Of a DNA stretch of 16,616 nucleotides, positions 13,339 through 16,616 are shown in pieces. The stretch comes from an uncultured Cocleimonas sp. (lineage in GTDB: Bacteria; Pseudomonadota; Gammaproteobacteria; Thiotrichales; Thiotrichaceae), in NCBI GenBank assembly GCA_938041705.1, contig CALISP010000021.1, positions 1 to 16,616 on the forward strand, given 5' to 3'. The notes below the pieces were generated by a model. It was given only the letters and a program-made list of their open reading frames with translations, ran no database searches and was not told where the DNA came from. The translations under genes were made by a program, and so were the position numbers. Each line of letters opens with the position of its first letter. The stretch's first letter is position 1.

Positions 13339-16300
13339 ATGCAAAACGACGTTTCTAAAAAAATTGCAAATATTAATAACAATATAACCACTGCAGTTAT
13401 AAACACGGATTTATTAGAGACTTCTAAAAATACGGTATCAGCTACACATCAACATAATAATAGCTCTATGAATACGATACCCGCTAAGCAGGGTTTGTAT
13501 GATCCGAAAAATGAACATGATGCCTGTGGTGTTGGTTTTGTAGCTCATATAAAAGGCGAAAAAAGCCACAATATAGTGCAACAAGGTTTAACAATACTAA
13601 AGAGAGTTACTCATCGTGGCGCTGTAGGGGCAGACCCTAAAGCAGGCGATGGTGCTGGGTTATTAATGCAGATTCCTGATGCTTTCTTTCAAGGTAAAGC
13701 AACTGAGTTTGATTTACCAGCAAGTGGCGAATACGGCATCGGTATGGTGTTCTTACCAAAAGATGGTCGTATCCGTGCTGAATTACAAGACATCATTAAT
13801 GGTGTTGTTGAAGAGATAGGTCAAACAGTCATCGGTTGGAGAAAAGTACCTGTTGATGCATCGGGTTTAGGCGAGAGTGTTAAACCAACAGAACCAGCAA
13901 TTTATCAAATATTTATTGCACGTGGTGATAATGCTCCTGACCAAATAGTTTTTGAAAGAAAACTATTTGTAATCCATAAAGCGTTAACAGCACGTGTAAA
14001 CGCAGAAGAAATGGACGGTAGTGGTGATTTTTACATCTGTTCAATGTCATCTAGAACTATTGTTTATAAAGGTATGCTACTTGCCGATCAAGTGGGCGAT
14101 TATTATTTAGACCTTATGGATGAGAGTGTGACTTCTGCATTAGCACTAGTGCATCAACGTTTCTCTACAAATACTTTCCCGACTTGGGATTTGGCACATC
14201 CGTTTAGAATGATTGCTCATAATGGTGAAATCAATACTAATCGTGGTAATAAAAACTGGATGGCTGCACGTCAAAGTTCAATGAAATCAGAGTTCATTGG
14301 CGATGACATGGATAAAATTTGGCCAGTGATTCCTCCTGGTCAATCAGATACTGCTGCTTTAGATAATGCGTTAGAACTAATGGTCGCAGGTGGTTACTCA
14401 TTAACTGAAGCCATGACTATGTTAATTCCTGAAGCATGGGATGGCGATGATGATATGAGCAAAGACCGTGTTGCTTATTATGAATATAATGCCGCAATAA
14501 TGGAGCCATGGGATGGACCTGCAGCAGTAGCATTTACTGATGGTCGTCAGATTGGAGCTATGTTAGATCGTAATGGATTGCGTCCGGCACGATATTTAAT
14601 TACCGATGATAACTTGGTGGTAATGGCTTCGGAGATGGGTGTTTTAGATATACCCGAAGAAAAAATAATAAAAAAATGGCGTTTAGAGCCTGGAAAAATG
14701 TTTCTTATCGACATGGAAGAAGGTCGTATAGTTTCCGACGATGAGTTGAAAACAGGTCTTGCAAAGGCTAATCCATATAGTAAATGGTTGGATGAAACTC
14801 AATATAAATTGGGTCATGTTAGTTCGGGTGAACCGACGCCTGATCCTTTAAGTAAAGATGAATTATTAAAGCAACAACAAGCCTTTGGTTATACTCAAGA
14901 ATACATAAAGTTCTTACTGGAGCCGATGGTTGCACAGGGCGTAGAAGCGACTGGCTCCATGGGTGTTGATAGTCCTGTTGCGGTGTTGTCGCATCGAGCA
15001 CGACATATTTCTAATTACTTTAAACAGAATTTTGCGCAAGTTACAAATCCACCTATTGATCCAATTCGTGAAGAGATTGTAATGTCGTTGGTCACTCTGA
15101 TCGGCCCACGTCCAAACTTATTAGGGCATGGAGATAAGGGCAGCGCTATGCGCCTAGAGGTATCACAACCAATACTGACTAATGAGCAATTATCCAAAAT
15201 TCGTCATATTGATGAAACCAAGGGCGATGCGTTTAAAACTAAAACGTTAGATATCACCTACGATGCAATTTTGCGTGGTGGTGGAATGACAAAAGCATTG
15301 AAAAATTTATGCAATGCTGCTCAAGAAGCTGTAGAAGGGAAGTACAATATTTTGATCTTGTCTGATCGAGCTGTATCAGCAGATCGCTTGGCTTTACCTG
15401 CTCTTTTAGCTACTTCAGCAGTCCATCATCATTTGATTAAAACCGGTCTTCGACATGAAACGGGACTAGTTATAGAAACGGGTGCAGCGCTTGAAATACA
15501 TCACTTTGCTACACTTGCAGGTTATGGTGCTGAGGCTATTAACCCATGGTTAGCTCTTGAAACCGTAGATGATAACTTAGCAAGCTTTGATCCAAATATG
15601 GATGTTGAGACTGCACATAAAAACTACATTAAGTCAGTGGGCAAAGGCTTGAAAAAAGTCATGTCTAAAATGGGTATTTGTACCTATCAATCCTATTGCG
15701 GTGCTCAAATTTTTGATGCGGTTGGTTTATCATCAGACTTTGTCGAGAAGTATTTTAAAGGGACATCTACAACCATTGAAGGGATTGGTTTAAAAGAAAT
15801 TTCTAGAGAATCACGTCGTTGTCATCAGCGCGGTTATGGCAATAAAAAATTGTACGAGAAGCATCTTGATGTCGGTGGTGATTATGCTTATCGCGTACGT
15901 GGTGAAAAACACGTATGGACACCATCTACCATATCGAAATTACAGCATGCAGTTCGAGGTAATGATGCGAGTAGTTTTGCTGAATTCTCTTCACTTATAG
16001 ACGAACAGTCAGAGGGTTTATTGACTCTTAGAGGCCTTATGGACTTTGACTTTTCTAGCAAATCTGTATCAATAGATGAGGTAGAGCCTGCTAAAGATAT
16101 TGTTAAGCGTTTTGCTACAGGAGCAATGTCATTCGGTAGTATTTCACACGAAGCCCATTCTACTTTAGCCATAGCGATGAACGAAATCGGTGCTAAATCG
16201 AATACAGGTGAAGGTGGAGAAGAACGTAGCCGTTTCTTACCACTAGAAGATGGCACTATGAACCCTATGCGATCTGCGATCAAACAAGTTGCTTCTGGGC

Positions 16301-16616
16301 GTTTTGGAGTGACAACAGAATATCTTGTGAATGGTGATGATATTCAAATCAAAATGGCTCAAGGTGCCAAACCAGGTGAAGGTGGTCAATTACCAGGGCA
16401 TAAAGTTGATGAAAGAATTGGAGCCGTTAGGCACTCCACACCGGGTGTTGGATTAATATCTCCACCACCACATCACGATATTTATTCAATCGAGGATTTG
16501 GCTCAATTAATTCACGACTTGAAAAACGTTAATCCTAAAGCACGTATTTCTGTGAAGTTGGTTTCTGAAGTGGGTGTAGGAACAGTAGCCGCAGGTGTGA
16601 CAAAAGCTCATGCAGA
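13339..16616 (+). CDS. gltB: Glutamate synthase large subunit, 3' truncated by window end
   Basis: The first 1092 codons of GltB, which makes two glutamates from glutamine and 2-oxoglutarate using NADPH electrons delivered by GltD. The class II amidotransferase domain starts at the nucleophile C63 (HDACGVGFV) and includes THRGA, QRFSTNTFPTW and AHNGEINT (to about 300). A central domain follows (about 480-850), with GPRPNLLGH near 590-600. The FMN/synthase domain then begins: SFGSISHEAH near 931, TGEGGEE near 956, and KLVSEVGVGT at the window end. The 3Fe-4S cysteines lie beyond the edge. The frame is intact throughout. Start ATG has TGAGGA five bases upstream. The nucleophile must become N-terminal by removal of a 62-residue, Asn- and Ser/Thr-rich leader, longer than in E. 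coli as I recall. gltD is expected downstream, outside the window. Confidence 0.97.
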   Translation, partial: MQNDVSKKIANINNNITTAVINTDLLETSKNTVSATHQHNNSSMNTIPAKQGLYDPKNEHDACGVGFVAHIKGEKSHNIVQQGLTILKRVTHRGAVGADPKAGDGAGLLMQIPDAFFQGKATEFDLPASGEYGIGMVFLPKDGRIRAELQDIINGVVEEIGQTVIGWRKVPVDASGLGESVKPTEPAIYQIFIARGDNAPDQIVFERKLFVIHKALTARVNAEEMDGSGDFYICSMSSRTIVYKGMLLADQVGDYYLDLMDESVTSALALVHQRFSTNTFPTWDLAHPFRMIAHNGEINTNRGNKNWMAARQSSMKSEFIGDDMDKIWPVIPPGQSDTAALDNALELMVAGGYSLTEAMTMLIPEAWDGDDDMSKDRVAYYEYNAAIMEPWDGPAAVAFTDGRQIGAMLDRNGLRPARYLITDDNLVVMASEMGVLDIPEEKIIKKWRLEPGKMFLIDMEEGRIVSDDELKTGLAKANPYSKWLDETQYKLGHVSSGEPTPDPLSKDELLKQQQAFGYTQEYIKFLLEPMVAQGVEATGSMGVDSPVAVLSHRARHISNYFKQNFAQVTNPPIDPIREEIVMSLVTLIGPRPNLLGHGDKGSAMRLEVSQPILTNEQLSKIRHIDETKGDAFKTKTLDITYDAILRGGGMTKALKNLCNAAQEAVEGKYNILILSDRAVSADRLALPALLATSAVHHHLIKTGLRHETGLVIETGAALEIHHFATLAGYGAEAINPWLALETVDDNLASFDPNMDVETAHKNYIKSVGKGLKKVMSKMGICTYQSYCGAQIFDAVGLSSDFVEKYFKGTSTTIEGIGLKEISRESRRCHQRGYGNKKLYEKHLDVGGDYAYRVRGEKHVWTPSTISKLQHAVRGNDASSFAEFSSLIDEQSEGLLTLRGLMDFDFSSKSVSIDEVEPAKDIVKRFATGAMSFGSISHEAHSTLAIAMNEIGAKSNTGEGGEERSRFLPLEDGTMNPMRSAIKQVASGRFGVTTEYLVNGDDIQIKMAQGAKPGEGGQLPGHKVDERIGAVRHSTPGVGLISPPPHHDIYSIEDLAQLIHDLKNVNPKARISVKLVSEVGVGTVAAGVTKAHA

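Overview
The window reads as chromosomal DNA of a low-GC gammaproteobacterium, probably from a saline or marine setting. I infer this from AT-rich intergenic DNA, gammaproteobacterial-type products (SOUL protein, NhaA, DUF3429 protein, GltB) and two separate sodium/proton antiporter systems side by side. No species is named because nothing in the sequence fixes one.

Layout. (1) Positions 1-2278 look like an accessory segment. A perfect intrinsic terminator (23-50) is followed by three small minus-strand genes (GFA-family zinc protein, small membrane protein, Nudix hydrolase) and then about 650 bp without a convincing gene. That gap holds a strong hairpin and two copies of a short G-run repeat. 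(2) 2279-2932 is a secreted SOUL heme-binding-type protein. (3) 3013-10433 is one tightly packed minus-strand operon of nine genes, nearly all overlapping by 1-4 bases. In transcription order they are mrpE, mrpF, mrpG, a fused MrpA-C-terminal/MrpB protein, mrpC, mrpD, a second NuoL/M/N-like antiporter subunit, a 106-residue two-helix protein, and a third, larger antiporter-like subunit. The first part has the order of the membrane module of archaeal Mbh/Mbx complexes rather than the Bacillus order A-B-C-D-E-F-G, and no full-length MrpA is present. (4) 10773-11984 is nhaA, also on the minus strand, closed by two candidate terminators before the mrp promoter region. (5) 12362-12850 (+) is a DUF3429 membrane protein. 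(6) 13339 to the right edge (+) is the N-terminal two thirds of gltB, the large subunit of glutamate synthase, cut by the window end.

How the genes fit together: NhaA and the Mrp-type complex would both exchange cytoplasmic Na+ for external H+. NhaA is a single-polypeptide electrogenic antiporter and Mrp is a multi-subunit complex I-like machine, so 3013-11984 is effectively a sodium/pH homeostasis block. gltB is a core nitrogen-assimilation gene and marks the return to conserved chromosome.

The least explained signal is a 16-17 bp intergenic repeat, consensus AAAAGTA(G)6-7TGT, present five times, always in the same orientation and always between genes (100-115, 1877-1892, 2065-2080, 12170-12186, 12931-12947). 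Its function is unknown to me. I see no CRISPR array, tRNA, rRNA, integrase or transposase gene.
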